The notes under the pieces were generated by a model. The model made no database searches. It saw nothing but the letters and a program-made list of their open reading frames with translations, and was not told the origin of the DNA. This document shows, in pieces, positions 1-6,263 of a DNA stretch of 9,807 nt. Where the stretch lies: positions 1 to 9,807 of the forward strand of contig JAFADQ010000201.1 in assembly GCA_023424725.1 (NCBI GenBank). Reading direction: 5' to 3'. The position numbers were made by a program, and so were the translations under genes. Within the stretch, counting starts at the first letter, position 1. Every line of letters begins with the position of its first letter. The DNA comes from Bacteroidota bacterium. Lineage in GTDB: Bacteria > Bacteroidota > Bacteroidia > Cytophagales > Hymenobacteraceae.

Positions 1-144
1 GCAGCTCATAGCGGGGTTACGAGCAAAAAAAGAACTGAAATCAGGTTCTGGAAGCGATGATTTGCAGACAAAAAGTAAAATTTAAACATGGTCTAAAGAA
101 CTGCCAACCCTGCAAGCACCAAAAACAGCCCCACCACATCACAA
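1..144. other. Left-edge non-coding stretch
   Basis: I see no supportable gene here. Reading frames across it have no recognisable protein character. On the minus strand, an AGAAC/GTTCT stem of only five pairs (about 30-50) is followed by a run of seven or more T. It might be a second weak terminator for leftward transcription, but the stem is too short to call. Confidence 0.4.
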
Positions 145-178
145 AAAAGAGACTGCCCCAACAGGAGCAGTCTCTTTT
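145..178 (-). terminator. Intrinsic terminator of the small exported protein gene
   Basis: Positions 145-156 and 167-178 form a perfect 12-bp inverted repeat (AAAAGAGACTGC / GCAGTCTCTTTT) around a 10-nt loop. On the minus strand the stem runs into six T (complement of 143-148). It lies 25 nt beyond the stop codon of the minus-strand gene at 204-521. The plus strand also ends in four T, so it may act in both directions. Confidence 0.85.
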
Positions 179-203
179 AAATTGTAAAGTATGCTTAGCT
201 AAC

Positions 204-521
204 TTACTGCCGGGCCGTTATTGCCTGAAACAATTCCGGATGCAGAACAGCCTGCAATTTGCTTTTATAGGTCTCGTTAGCGAGTTTAATTTTCGATTCG
301 CGCAAAACAGGGTGGTTTTTATACACAATGTTGGCAATCTTAATGTCCCGCTCCAGTTCTTTGTTCAGCTCCTCTACTTTTTCCAGATCGGCCTTGGCTA
401 TTCCCATTTCTTTGGCCTCGTGCTTCGTTAATACCAGGCTAGCCGTATCGGGCGGGCCGGGCATGGCGCCGGCAAAAGATAGAATGCCGCAGGTAAGTAA
501 AATTGTTAATATAGATTTCAT
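204..521 (-). CDS. Small exported helical protein, function unknown
   Basis: This encodes 105 residues from an ATG. Residues 1-19 look like a signal peptide: Lys2, a hydrophobic core and a Phe-Ala-Gly-Ala end suited to signal peptidase I cleavage after Ala19. Cys11 sits in Leu-Leu-Thr-Cys, a poor lipobox inside a very short hydrophobic stretch, so a lipoprotein is less likely. The mature part, about 86 residues, is charged and mostly helical. Its end (KSKLQAVLHPELFQAI, about 87-102) resembles the 'lytic start-Leu-x-Pro-Glu-Gln' pattern near the ends of helical periplasmic Spy/CpxP-type proteins. That is a resemblance by eye; the hallmark LTxxQ motifs are not intact. It is monocistronic, with a terminator 25 nt downstream. 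A TAnnTTTG-like box (TAACTTTA, complement of 529-536) lies just upstream but is too close to the ATG to be convincing. The gene is probably real; its function is unknown. Confidence 0.8.
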   Translation of the reverse strand: MKSILTILLTCGILSFAGAMPGPPDTASLVLTKHEAKEMGIAKADLEKVEELNKELERDIKIANIVYKNHPVLRESKIKLANETYKSKLQAVLHPELFQAITARQ

Positions 522-894
522 GATATTTTAAAGTTAGGGCAACCGCTACTTGCAGTTGGTTTACAGGTAGTTATACGAGCTTTTTAGCCAGGTTGTTGCA
601 AAAAATTACAACTCAGTTATATTAGTATTGTTATATATTTCCTGAGCCGGTAACGCCATGTTGAATTTAACGGGCTAACCGGCCTTCGTGCTGTAATTTT
701 TTATTAATTGCCGCTACTTAAATAATGCCGGCCCGGAAACCGGCGCTACACTTGTAGCTCCACTCACCGGAGCGGAGTATCCTAACCCTGCAGCGGCCGA
801 AACAGCTTTTTTTAAGGAAAAAGTAGTGAGCAGCTATTAATAAACGATTTATCCAATCATCCATTCTTCCACTCATCCATTCATCTAAAAATGT
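522..894. other. Gene-free intergenic stretch with small repeats
   Basis: No coding region is supportable between the start of the exported protein gene and the dispersed repeat at 895. It should hold the leftward promoter of the exported protein gene. It also contains a hairpin cluster at 727-773 and a 10-nt direct repeat (TCATCCATTC at 858-867 and 873-882), a simple-sequence tract. Confidence 0.5.
727..773. repeat. Cluster of three adjoining small hairpins
   Basis: Three short inverted repeats lie almost end to end. GCCGG/CCGGC (727-731, 740-744) has an 8-nt loop, GCTACA/TGTAGC (745-750, 753-758) a 2-nt loop, and GCTCC/GGAGC (757-761, 769-773) overlaps the second by two bases. No T-tract follows, so this is not a standard terminator. 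It resembles the palindromic repeats elsewhere in the window, but no second copy is present to confirm a family. Confidence 0.4.
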
Positions 895-1045
895 GGGCGT
901 TGGCTAAAGCCCCGGGCTATCCGTTACAATCTTTTGTGCGGCGCCAATGCAGCGCGGCTTTACAGAGCGGCAAAAAGAACCTGCCAAGGCCAAAAAGCCA
1001 TGCACTACAGCACAAAAGGATTTCCACTGCTATCCCTAACGCGGG
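895..1045 (+). repeat. Dispersed 151-bp repeat, copy 1 (conserved arms, variable core)
   Basis: The left arm (895-939) and right arm (1007-1045) recur in reverse orientation at 3282-3326 and 3175-3212. By eye, 43 of 45 and about 37 of 39 positions are identical. The 67-nt core (940-1006) shows no resemblance to the core of the other copy. The arms end in a perfect 9-bp inverted repeat (CTTTTGTGC 931-939, GCACAAAAG 1010-1018) that closes the core as a stem-loop. Both arms also contain GCTATCC (916-922, 1029-1035) in direct orientation. No transposase is encoded, so this would be a non-autonomous element. Confidence 0.8.
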
Positions 1046-1164
1046 CGCCGCCTGGCCTTACAGATCTTCTGCCTGCAATTTTCATCAAAATATTTTTAAG
1101 ATATAATGTAAACTAAGCTGGTTAGGTTGTAACTTGTGCAGTAATTTCACTCACACCTTACATC

Positions 1165-1863
1165 ATGAAAACCTTCCGCTCGCTTGCCTCTGTGCTGGCC
1201 CTGTTTTTGGTGCTTACAGCCTGTAAAAAAGACGACGATCCTGTTATAGCAGGCTACGGCCCCATTGCCAATTTCTCTGTTTCGGGCGGCGATTGCGGTG
1301 CTCCCTGCGCAGTTACGTTTACCAACACATCGGCCAATTCTGTAGCCTATACCTGGGATTTTGGCGACGGCACAGCCCTCTCCAGCGCTGCCACCAGCAG
1401 CGTAGTGCATACCTACGAAGAGCCGGGTATCTATACCGTAACGCTTACGGCAAAGGCATCTAACAACACCACCAGCGCCAAAGTGCTGCAGGTAGAGATT
1501 AAAGAAGATGCCGCCGGCAACATGCTTACCGCACGCAACTACCTGTTGGTAGCCCTGGAAATTACTGTGCAGGGCCAGACTTTTGATGGCATGAGTTTTT
1601 ACCCAGCCTGCCAGCTGGACGATACGCACAAGTTTAACCAGGACGGCACCTACATCGTAACCGATGCCGGTATGCAATGCCAGCCGCCAACCAATGCATC
1701 AGGCACCTGGGAGTTTAACAACAACCAGACACAGCTTACCATCACCACCCAGGGCTTCAGCCAAACCTACGATGTGCTGCAGTTATCGCAGGATAAATTA
1801 ATTCTGGAAATGCCCGATTCCGGAATGGGCGGTTCGGTTAAATTTACGTACCAGGCTATTTAA
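1165..1863 (+). CDS. PKD-domain surface lipoprotein with lipocalin-like C-terminal domain
   Basis: This is a 232-residue lipoprotein. Residues 1-19 are a signal peptide ending in the lipobox Leu-Thr-Ala-Cys20. The following Lys-Lys-Asp-Asp-Asp resembles the K-(D/E)2 export signal described for surface lipoproteins of Bacteroidota, so display on the outer face of the outer membrane is likely. Residues about 32-112 form one PKD beta-sandwich with the hallmark WDFGDG (64-69) and the PGIYTVTLTA strand (88-97). It also holds a nearby Cys44/Cys48 pair. Residues about 120-232 look like a small lipocalin-like barrel of the kind common in Bacteroidota lipoproteins, including a GTWEF strand (180-184). 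PKD domains usually bind partners or polysaccharide; no catalytic residues are visible. The ATG is the only start that gives a proper signal peptide. The gene is monocistronic, with a strong terminator just after the stop. The specific ligand is unknown. Confidence 0.9.
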   Translation: MKTFRSLASVLALFLVLTACKKDDDPVIAGYGPIANFSVSGGDCGAPCAVTFTNTSANSVAYTWDFGDGTALSSAATSSVVHTYEEPGIYTVTLTAKASNNTTSAKVLQVEIKEDAAGNMLTARNYLLVALEITVQGQTFDGMSFYPACQLDDTHKFNQDGTYIVTDAGMQCQPPTNASGTWEFNNNQTQLTITTQGFSQTYDVLQLSQDKLILEMPDSGMGGSVKFTYQAI

Positions 1864-1881
1864 ACATGGTTTAAGATTTAG

Positions 1882-1909
1882 AAGGGAAGGCTCCGGCTTT
1901 CCCTTTTTT
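1882..1909 (+). terminator. Intrinsic terminator after the PKD lipoprotein gene
   Basis: A 10-pair stem (1882-1891 with 1896-1905, including one G-T wobble) closes on a TCCG tetraloop. It runs into TTTTTT at 1904-1909 and a further T-rich stretch. It starts 19 nt after the lipoprotein stop codon and separates that gene from the downstream deacetylase-family gene. Confidence 0.9.
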
Positions 1910-1940
1910 ATTTTCTGATTTTGCTTCCCTAACTTTCTAA

Positions 1941-1984
1941 ACCTCCGCGAACCTCGCGAAAACCTCCGCGCCTTTGCGGTTAAA
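1941..1984 (+). repeat. CCTCCGCG-type intergenic repeat
   Basis: Three imperfect, closely spaced copies of ACCTCCGCGA (1941-1950, 1951-1959, 1962-1970) are followed by CCTTTGCGGTTAAAT. The layout matches a GC-rich 'CCTCTGCG...TTTGCGGTTAAAT' intergenic repeat I recall from many bacterial genomes. That recognition is from memory, and no second copy exists in this window. It sits between the terminator and the next gene. Confidence 0.55.
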
Positions 1985-2065
1985 TTATTTTGATAGAAAA
2001 GCCGCTGCTCTAAAGAAATAATCCGGCCAAACCTGTTATCAGAATAAACTCCGAAATTTGCGCCA

Positions 2066-2968
2066 ATGCTGCACATTGCCTGGCACCCCGTTTATGCCCA
2101 CCCGTTGCCCGAAGGCCACCGTTTCCCGATGGCGAAATACGACTTGCTGCCCGGGCAGTTAATTTATGAAGGCACTATAACCGAAGCCAATCTTTTTCGT
2201 CCGGAGCCGGCCACCGATGCCCAAATAACCACAGCCCACGACCCGGATTACTGGCAAAAGTTGCAGAACCTGGACCTTACGTACCATGAAATAAGAAAAA
2301 CCGGTTTTCCGTTATCGGAGCAACTGGTGCAGCGCGAAAGTATTATCATGAACGGCACCCTGCAGGCAGCAGAATTTGCCCTGCTGCACGGCATTGCCTT
2401 TAACATTGCCGGCGGCACGCACCACGCTTTTACCAACAGGGGAGAAGGGTTTTGCCTGCTGAACGATAACGCCATAGCCGCCTGCCATTTGCTGCAAACA
2501 GGCAAAGCCAGCACGATTTTAATTGTTGATTTAGACGTGCACCAGGGCAATGGCACGGCGCAAATTTTCGCCAGCGAGCCGAGGGTGTTTACCTTTAGCA
2601 TGCACGGCGCCCACAATTACCCGCTGCACAAAGAGCAAAGCGACCTGGATCTGCCACTGCCCGACCATACCACCGACGATTATTACCTGAAGCTGCTGCG
2701 CGAAACCTTACCAAAACTAATAGACCAGGTGCAGCCCGGTTTTATTTTTTACCAGGCCGGCGTAGATGTGCTCGCCACCGACAAACTGGGCCGCCTTGCC
2801 TTAACAACCCAAGGCTGCAAAACCCGCGACCGGATTGTGCTACAGCTTTGCCACCAGCACAAAATTCCGGTTGCGGTAAGCATGGGCGGCGGCTATTCCG
2901 AGCGGCTAACCGATATTATCGAGGCCCATGCCAACACCTACCGCCTGGCACAGGAAATTTACTTTTGA
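2066..2968 (+). CDS. Histone-deacetylase-family zinc amidohydrolase
   Basis: This is a 300-residue, single-domain member of the arginase/deacetylase fold that includes histone deacetylases, AcuC and acetylpolyamine amidohydrolases. These enzymes remove acyl groups from amine nitrogens with a catalytic zinc. The active-site set appears complete: the His-His pair in GGTHHAF (His119/His120), zinc ligands Asp157 and His159 in VDLDVHQGNG, a third ligand Asp234 in YQAGVDVLATDKLG, and catalytic Tyr277 after GGG. There is no signal peptide, so it should be cytoplasmic. Length is typical of compact bacterial members. The start ATG at 2066 places the usual N-terminal strand (HIAWHPVY) directly after Met-Leu. 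It stands alone, with a terminator upstream and repeats downstream. The substrate cannot be told from the sequence; a lysine-deacetylase or acyl-amine role is equally possible, and no acetyltransferase or acetoin gene adjoins it. Confidence 0.93.
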   Translation: MLHIAWHPVYAHPLPEGHRFPMAKYDLLPGQLIYEGTITEANLFRPEPATDAQITTAHDPDYWQKLQNLDLTYHEIRKTGFPLSEQLVQRESIIMNGTLQAAEFALLHGIAFNIAGGTHHAFTNRGEGFCLLNDNAIAACHLLQTGKASTILIVDLDVHQGNGTAQIFASEPRVFTFSMHGAHNYPLHKEQSDLDLPLPDHTTDDYYLKLLRETLPKLIDQVQPGFIFYQAGVDVLATDKLGRLALTTQGCKTRDRIVLQLCHQHKIPVAVSMGGGYSERLTDIIEAHANTYRLAQEIYF

Positions 2969-2991
2969 GCGCGTGGCGGAAAATGAGCAGG

Positions 2992-3103
2992 AGTTTAAAC
3001 GAAGCTACTCTGGCACAAGGAAATCCTTGCGCCAGGGCACCAGCAGTTGAGCTTTATTTCTGCCTTTCTACCACGCGCCGTCGTCCTGAACGATAGCGAA
3101 GGA
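2992..3103 (+). repeat. Composite repeat: TTTAAAC module, palindromic unit, GATAGCG box
   Basis: Three modules occur in order. The first is AGTTTAAACGAAGC (2992-3005). The second is a near-palindrome at 3010-3035 (CTGGCACAAGG / CCTTGCGCCAG, one mismatch, AAAT loop). The third is an AGCTTT...TGCCTTTCTACCACG stretch leading into GTCGTCC...GATAGCGAAGGA (3080-3103). All three recur in the fold-back element at 5744-6173. There the 14-nt TTTAAAC module is identical at 5858-5871 and the GATAGCG module lies at 6083-6106. This copy has one palindromic unit where the fold-back has two. Confidence 0.65.
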
Positions 3104-3174
3104 GCTTGTTTGCCAAAACTACAAATGTTGTGATATGAAATTACAACGAATCGCGCAGAAATAGCAACCACGAG

Positions 3175-3326
3175 CCGCGTTAGCGATAGCAGTGGAAATC
3201 CTTTTGTGCTGTGCAGGTGTTACTTGCAGAGATATGCAGGGGCAATGCCTCGTGCTTGCCCAAGCAATACAGGAGCTGCCGGCACAAAAGATTGAAACGG
3301 ATAGCGCGGGGCTTTAGCCAACGCCC
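3175..3326 (-). repeat. Dispersed 152-bp repeat, copy 2 (conserved arms, variable core)
   Basis: This is the inverted partner of the 895-1045 element. The arms at 3175-3212 and 3282-3326 match its right and left arms with about two differences each, and total length differs by one base. The 69-nt core (3213-3281) is unrelated to the other core. The same perfect 9-bp inverted repeat (CTTTTGTGC 3201-3209, GCACAAAAG 3282-3290) closes it. The element fills the gap after the deacetylase-family gene. From 3327 to 3476 I see only a 10-nt direct repeat (AATTGCCAAC at 3388 and 3401) and no gene. Confidence 0.8.
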
Positions 3327-3476
3327 AAATTTTTTAAATGAATGGGTGAGTGCAAGAATAGTTGATTGGATTAATCGCTTACTGGCAATTGCCAACCCTG
3401 AATTGCCAACTTTTATCCTGTAACGGGCAGTTTTTTGGGTGTTGCAGCTTACGCACGGCAATGCGCGAACAGGAAA

Positions 3477-3686
3477 CTACGCCCGCTCTTTTAGCTTGTT
3501 CTGGCGGTCGGAGCGGCGGTTGGCCCAAAGCGATTTTACCAGGAAATAAACCAGCGGCACTACCACCAGGCAGGAAATTATCAGAAGGATGCCTTTTAGT
3601 ATTTTGATGAAAAAGAAAATTACTAAAACGCTGAGTACCAGAGAGGTAAATAAAATGGCATTTGTGCTACTCGGGTGACTGGACAT
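3477..3686 (-). CDS. Small two-helix membrane protein, unknown function
   Basis: With the ATG at 3684-3686 this encodes 69 residues. Two hydrophobic segments (about 9-29 and 31-53) are separated by a short Lys-Ile-Leu-Lys-Gly turn. A strongly basic C-terminal tail (ANRRSDRQNKLKERA) follows, suggesting a hairpin in the inner membrane with both ends in the cytoplasm. The frame is open further upstream, to a TTG at 3795-3797 immediately after the methyltransferase stop. The extra 37 residues look like read-through of non-coding DNA, so I prefer the ATG. It lies 112 nt behind the methyltransferase on the same strand and may be the last gene of that operon. I do not recognise a family. It could be a chance frame, but the regular membrane-protein pattern argues against this. 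Confidence 0.6.
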   Translation of the reverse strand: MSSHPSSTNAILFTSLVLSVLVIFFFIKILKGILLIISCLVVVPLVYFLVKSLWANRRSDRQNKLKERA

Positions 3687-3798
3687 GTAGGCGTAATTGG
3701 TGAAACAAATAACCTGCGGAGGGCAATTTGCCGCTCGCGCAAGGTGAATATAGGATGATAACCGGAGAATTGCAAGAAAAATTCTGCTGGTTTGCAAA

Positions 3799-4560
3799 TT
3801 ACACGGCAGAATAGGCCTGCTGGTTATGGCTGGGCGGAATTATTTTTCCGGTGTAAATAATAGCCTGCCAGCGGAAAGCCCATTTCCAGCGGATGCTGAA
3901 TTTTACAGCGCCCGATTGTTTTATGATTTCCTGCAGCTCTGGTTTGGTAAAGGCCCGCAACACAGAAACTCCGGCATCGTTTTTTACCAGGTACGATTTA
4001 GAGAAGGCCGCCGTAAGCCATTTTATAGAATAATAGGCCAGCGGGTGCCGGTGTATATCGTTTACGATTACGGCCAGCGTGCATTGTTGGCGCAATTGCC
4101 TGAAAAGCGCCGTTAACTGCTCGTTTGTGAAGTGATGGCAGAAAAGGCTGGAGGTGATAACGTCGTAGGGCGTTTTGCTAAACTCATCGGACAGAATATC
4201 GGCCTGTTTGTAGTTTATGTTGATGTACTGTTTAGATTTTTCGCGGGCGTAGGCAATGGTTGCCGGGTTAAGATCTATGCCGGTAAGGTGCACGGCAATT
4301 TTGCGGCGGGCGGCCCACTCGCTTATGGCGCGCAGCATGCCGCCGCCGCCCGAGCCCAGGTCGGCAATGCGCCAGATGCGTTTAGGATGCGCTTCTATTA
4401 GTTCGGGTGTAAAAATGCGGTCGAGGGCGTTGAGCGTTACGGCATGGCCGCCCAATAATTTATTAATAGTGTCGAGCTCGGCAAGGGTTTGCCGCATTAC
4501 CTCATCCGGCACATCCGGCCCGTCCATTAGCTCGCTTTCCGAAGATCTATGGCTGAACAT
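3799..4560 (-). CDS. Class I SAM-dependent methyltransferase paired with type III PKS
   Basis: This 253-residue cytoplasmic methyltransferase has a Rossmann-type core. Motif I is IADLGSGGGG (65-74), the acidic residue that binds the SAM ribose is Asp96 in GIDLNP, and a YDVITSSLFCHHF motif (132-144) follows the position of motif II. The sequence from about 170 onward (NDIHRHPLAYYSIKWL) is typical of small-molecule methyltransferases rather than rRNA or protein enzymes. The start ATG at 4558-4560 lies inside the end of the polyketide synthase gene. The 14-nt overlap implies translational coupling and a shared role. By analogy with SrsB of Streptomyces, it probably methylates the phenolic or ring product of the neighbouring synthase. 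An inner ATG at codon 12 would avoid the overlap. The fold assignment is firm; the substrate is inferred from position. Confidence 0.9.
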   Translation of the reverse strand: MFSHRSSESELMDGPDVPDEVMRQTLAELDTINKLLGGHAVTLNALDRIFTPELIEAHPKRIWRIADLGSGGGGMLRAISEWAARRKIAVHLTGIDLNPATIAYAREKSKQYININYKQADILSDEFSKTPYDVITSSLFCHHFTNEQLTALFRQLRQQCTLAVIVNDIHRHPLAYYSIKWLTAAFSKSYLVKNDAGVSVLRAFTKPELQEIIKQSGAVKFSIRWKWAFRWQAIIYTGKIIPPSHNQQAYSAV

Positions 4561-5662
4561 AATGTGTTTTTAAAATCATCGATTCCAGGGTAAGTCCCGG
4601 CCCAAAGGCAAAGCTAAGCACATTACTTCCCGAATCCGATTCCTGCAGCGTATTCAATAACTCTTTCAGCACAAACAGCACCGTTACCGACGACATATTG
4701 CCATAATTACGGAGCACATTGTAAGAAAACCGGTTATCGTCGCGGCTCATCCCCAGCTCTTCTTCTATTGCCTTCAGAATTCTGGTGCCGCCAGGGTGTA
4801 TAGCGAAGAAGTTAATATCTGTTAATTCTAATTTTAGTTGCTGCAAAAGCCGTTGTGTAAGCGAGCCGATTCCTTTCTGAATGAGGCCGGGCACGTACGA
4901 ACTCAAGGTCATCTCGAAACCGGTATCGCCAATTGCCCAGGCCATATCCTGCTCGCCTTCCGGAGCCAGGTCGCAGTAAAAAGATTCGAGCGAGAGGTTA
5001 TGGCCGGGCGTTTTTTCTTCCTGCACCAAAACGGCAGCGGCGCCATCTGCAAAAAGGGCGTTGCTTATTAAATGGTCTTCTTCTTTGCGTGCCTGAAAAT
5101 GGAGGGTGCAAAGCTCGGTACACACCACCAATACTTTTGCTTCCGGGTTGGCACGCACAAAGGCATCGGCAAGTTTTAGCCCGTTAAATGCGGCGTAGCA
5201 ACCCATAAAATTTACACAGGTGCGTTGCGTGGTGGGCTGCAAACCAAGCGCTGCAATTAGCTCAATATCTAAACCAGGCGCGTACATGCCGGTGCAGCTA
5301 ACCGAAATTAAATGGGTGATAGTTTTTACATCGAAACCGGCAAGCTGCTGCAGGCAATTTTGCGCCGCTGTGGTGGCAAGCGGGAGCGCATATTGTTTGT
5401 ACAGCTCCATTCGCTGCCCCACCGTAGGGAAGGGTTTTAAATGGGGCGAATTAGGAAAGAAAGTGTAGTTTCCGGGCTCTGCGGCATAATCTTTCAGAAC
5501 GGTATGGCGATGCTCTATTCCGGAGATTTTGTACAGCGCGCGCAGCTTTCGGGTTTCCTGGTCGTTCAGGTTAAGTGCCTGGGTCATAAAACCGGCCACC
5601 TGCATTTGCGGGAGGCGGGTTTCTGGAGTAGCAGTGCCAATGGCGCTAATATAACTTTGCAT
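4547..5662 (-). CDS. Type III polyketide synthase (chalcone/stilbene synthase superfamily)
   Basis: This 371-residue, full-length homodimeric condensing enzyme should extend an acyl-CoA starter with malonyl-CoA and cyclise the chain to a resorcinol, phloroglucinol or pyrone. The thiolase-fold triad is intact: Cys123 in VSCTGMYAPG, His289 in FFAIHPGG and Asn322 in NYGNMSS. A gatekeeper-type Phe204 lies in ALFADG, and the C-terminal FGPG loop is at 353-356. The sequence resembles bacterial alkylresorcinol/alkylpyrone-type enzymes more than FabH or HMG-CoA synthase, whose active-site surroundings differ. Start and starter length cannot be read from sequence, although long fatty starters are usual in the bacterial group. 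It is the first gene of a minus-strand operon with the overlapping methyltransferase. A 10-bp palindrome (5715-5724) and a fold-back repeat lie upstream, and the UbiA gene diverges beyond them. Confidence 0.95.
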   Translation of the reverse strand: MQSYISAIGTATPETRLPQMQVAGFMTQALNLNDQETRKLRALYKISGIEHRHTVLKDYAAEPGNYTFFPNSPHLKPFPTVGQRMELYKQYALPLATTAAQNCLQQLAGFDVKTITHLISVSCTGMYAPGLDIELIAALGLQPTTQRTCVNFMGCYAAFNGLKLADAFVRANPEAKVLVVCTELCTLHFQARKEEDHLISNALFADGAAAVLVQEEKTPGHNLSLESFYCDLAPEGEQDMAWAIGDTGFEMTLSSYVPGLIQKGIGSLTQRLLQQLKLELTDINFFAIHPGGTRILKAIEEELGMSRDDNRFSYNVLRNYGNMSSVTVLFVLKELLNTLQESDSGSNVLSFAFGPGLTLESMILKTHYVQP

Positions 5663-5714
5663 GCAGCGGGCGGTAGAGTAGTTTTGGTTGATGGCGAATG
5701 CAGGCCGGTTTCAG

Positions 5715-5724
5715 TACGTACGTA
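5715..5724. promoter_or_regulatory. TACGTACGTA palindrome upstream of the polyketide synthase
   Basis: A perfect 10-bp palindrome lies 53-62 nt upstream of the polyketide synthase ATG, in the unique DNA between that gene and the fold-back repeat. Its position would suit an operator or a promoter-overlapping site. It could be chance, as no second copy is visible. Confidence 0.25.
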
Positions 5725-5743
5725 AAATAAGTGGTTGTTAGTT

Positions 5744-6173
5744 GGGCTGCGGCAGGCAATTTTATGGGCGTGGCAGGGTAAATTAATGCTGGTGGTTCTT
5801 TTTTGACAAGGTCCTTCACTATCGTTGCCAATGACAGAGGAAGAAATTTTAAGTTGAAGTTTAAACGAAGCCGCTGGCGCAAGCGTCCGCTTGTGCTTGC
5901 CGGAGGCAAATTTTAAGGTGTACTAACTAAATGTACATGCGGACGGCACAAGCGGACGCTTGCGCCAGCGGCCCCTTCTGCCATTTTCCCAAGGTATCAG
6001 GGAAGCTGATGGAGCTCTCAGGATGACAGCGCATAGTAGATACGCTTGTTTAAATTCCAGCTTTGCCTTACTACCACGAGCTGTCATGTTGAGCGATAGC
6101 GAAATACCTCGTCAAAAATAACCATCAGCATTAATTTACCCTGCAACGCCCATAAAATTGCCCGCTACAGCCC
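5744..6173. repeat. Large imperfect inverted (fold-back) element between PKS and UbiA genes
   Basis: The outer arms 5744-5837 and 6081-6173 are reverse complements with about 15 differences and one single-base gap over 94 positions. The best core is 5755-5796 with only two mismatches. Homology weakly continues inward to a TTTAAAC module (left 5858-5871, right about 6045-6056). Inside lie two perfect inverted 27-nt arms (5870-5896, 5946-5972). The right side holds about 72 extra bases (5973-6044), including a GTCATCCTGAG-type box (minus strand, near 6016-6028), so it looks like a nested insertion. No protein is encoded. It occupies most of the divergent gap and leaves under 100 bp of unique sequence on each side for promoters. 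Confidence 0.8.
5870..5972. repeat. Inverted pair of self-palindromic units (GCGCAAGCG family)
   Basis: Positions 5870-5896 and 5946-5972 are a perfect 27-bp inverted repeat around a 49-nt spacer. Each arm is itself nearly palindromic: GCGCAAGCG, a TC centre, then CGCTTGTGC, which pairs fully if one G-U is allowed. Two small hairpins or one long hairpin are therefore possible. A related single unit is at 3010-3035, and a degenerate TGGCGCGAGCGTC stretch lies near 9722-9734. Confidence 0.85.
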
Positions 6174-6205
6174 AAATTATTATCAATCTATAATACCCAA
6201 ACAAA

Positions 6206-6239
6206 TTTGCGCGGCATTTGTATAAATTCCGTAGCATTG
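6206..6239 (+). promoter_or_regulatory. Possible Bacteroidota-type promoter of the UbiA gene
   Basis: TTTG (6206-6209) and TAGCATTG (6232-6239, seven of eight matches to TAnnTTTG) are separated by 22 nt. The Bacteroidota -33/-7 consensus prefers about 19-21. Transcription would begin near 6246, giving a short leader before the ATG at 6264. The match is imperfect. Confidence 0.3.
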
Positions 6240-6263
6240 CACCGGCGCCAGATACCACACACC

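Noticed and set aside
1147..1677. A 176-codon minus-strand frame across the PKD lipoprotein gene
   Set aside because: It is the antisense of a gene with clear signal peptide and domain motifs; its Gly/Cys/Arg-rich composition is typical of a shadow frame.
2066..2968. Possible recent transfer of a eukaryotic histone deacetylase
   Set aside because: Compact bacterial deacetylase-family proteins are common, and the gene's base composition looks like that of its neighbours by eye.
3687..3797. TTG-started extension of the two-helix membrane protein
   Set aside because: The extra residues show no signal peptide or helix pattern; the ATG gives a compact, regular protein.
5646..5909. A minus-strand open frame upstream of and overlapping the polyketide synthase start
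   Set aside because: It is built from the fold-back repeat and the upstream region, shows no protein-like pattern, and overlaps a well-supported start.
6207..6263. Extended TTG start for the UbiA protein
   Set aside because: The added residues (RGICINSVALHRRQIPHT) are unlike the N-terminus of the family, and the region fits a promoter and leader better.
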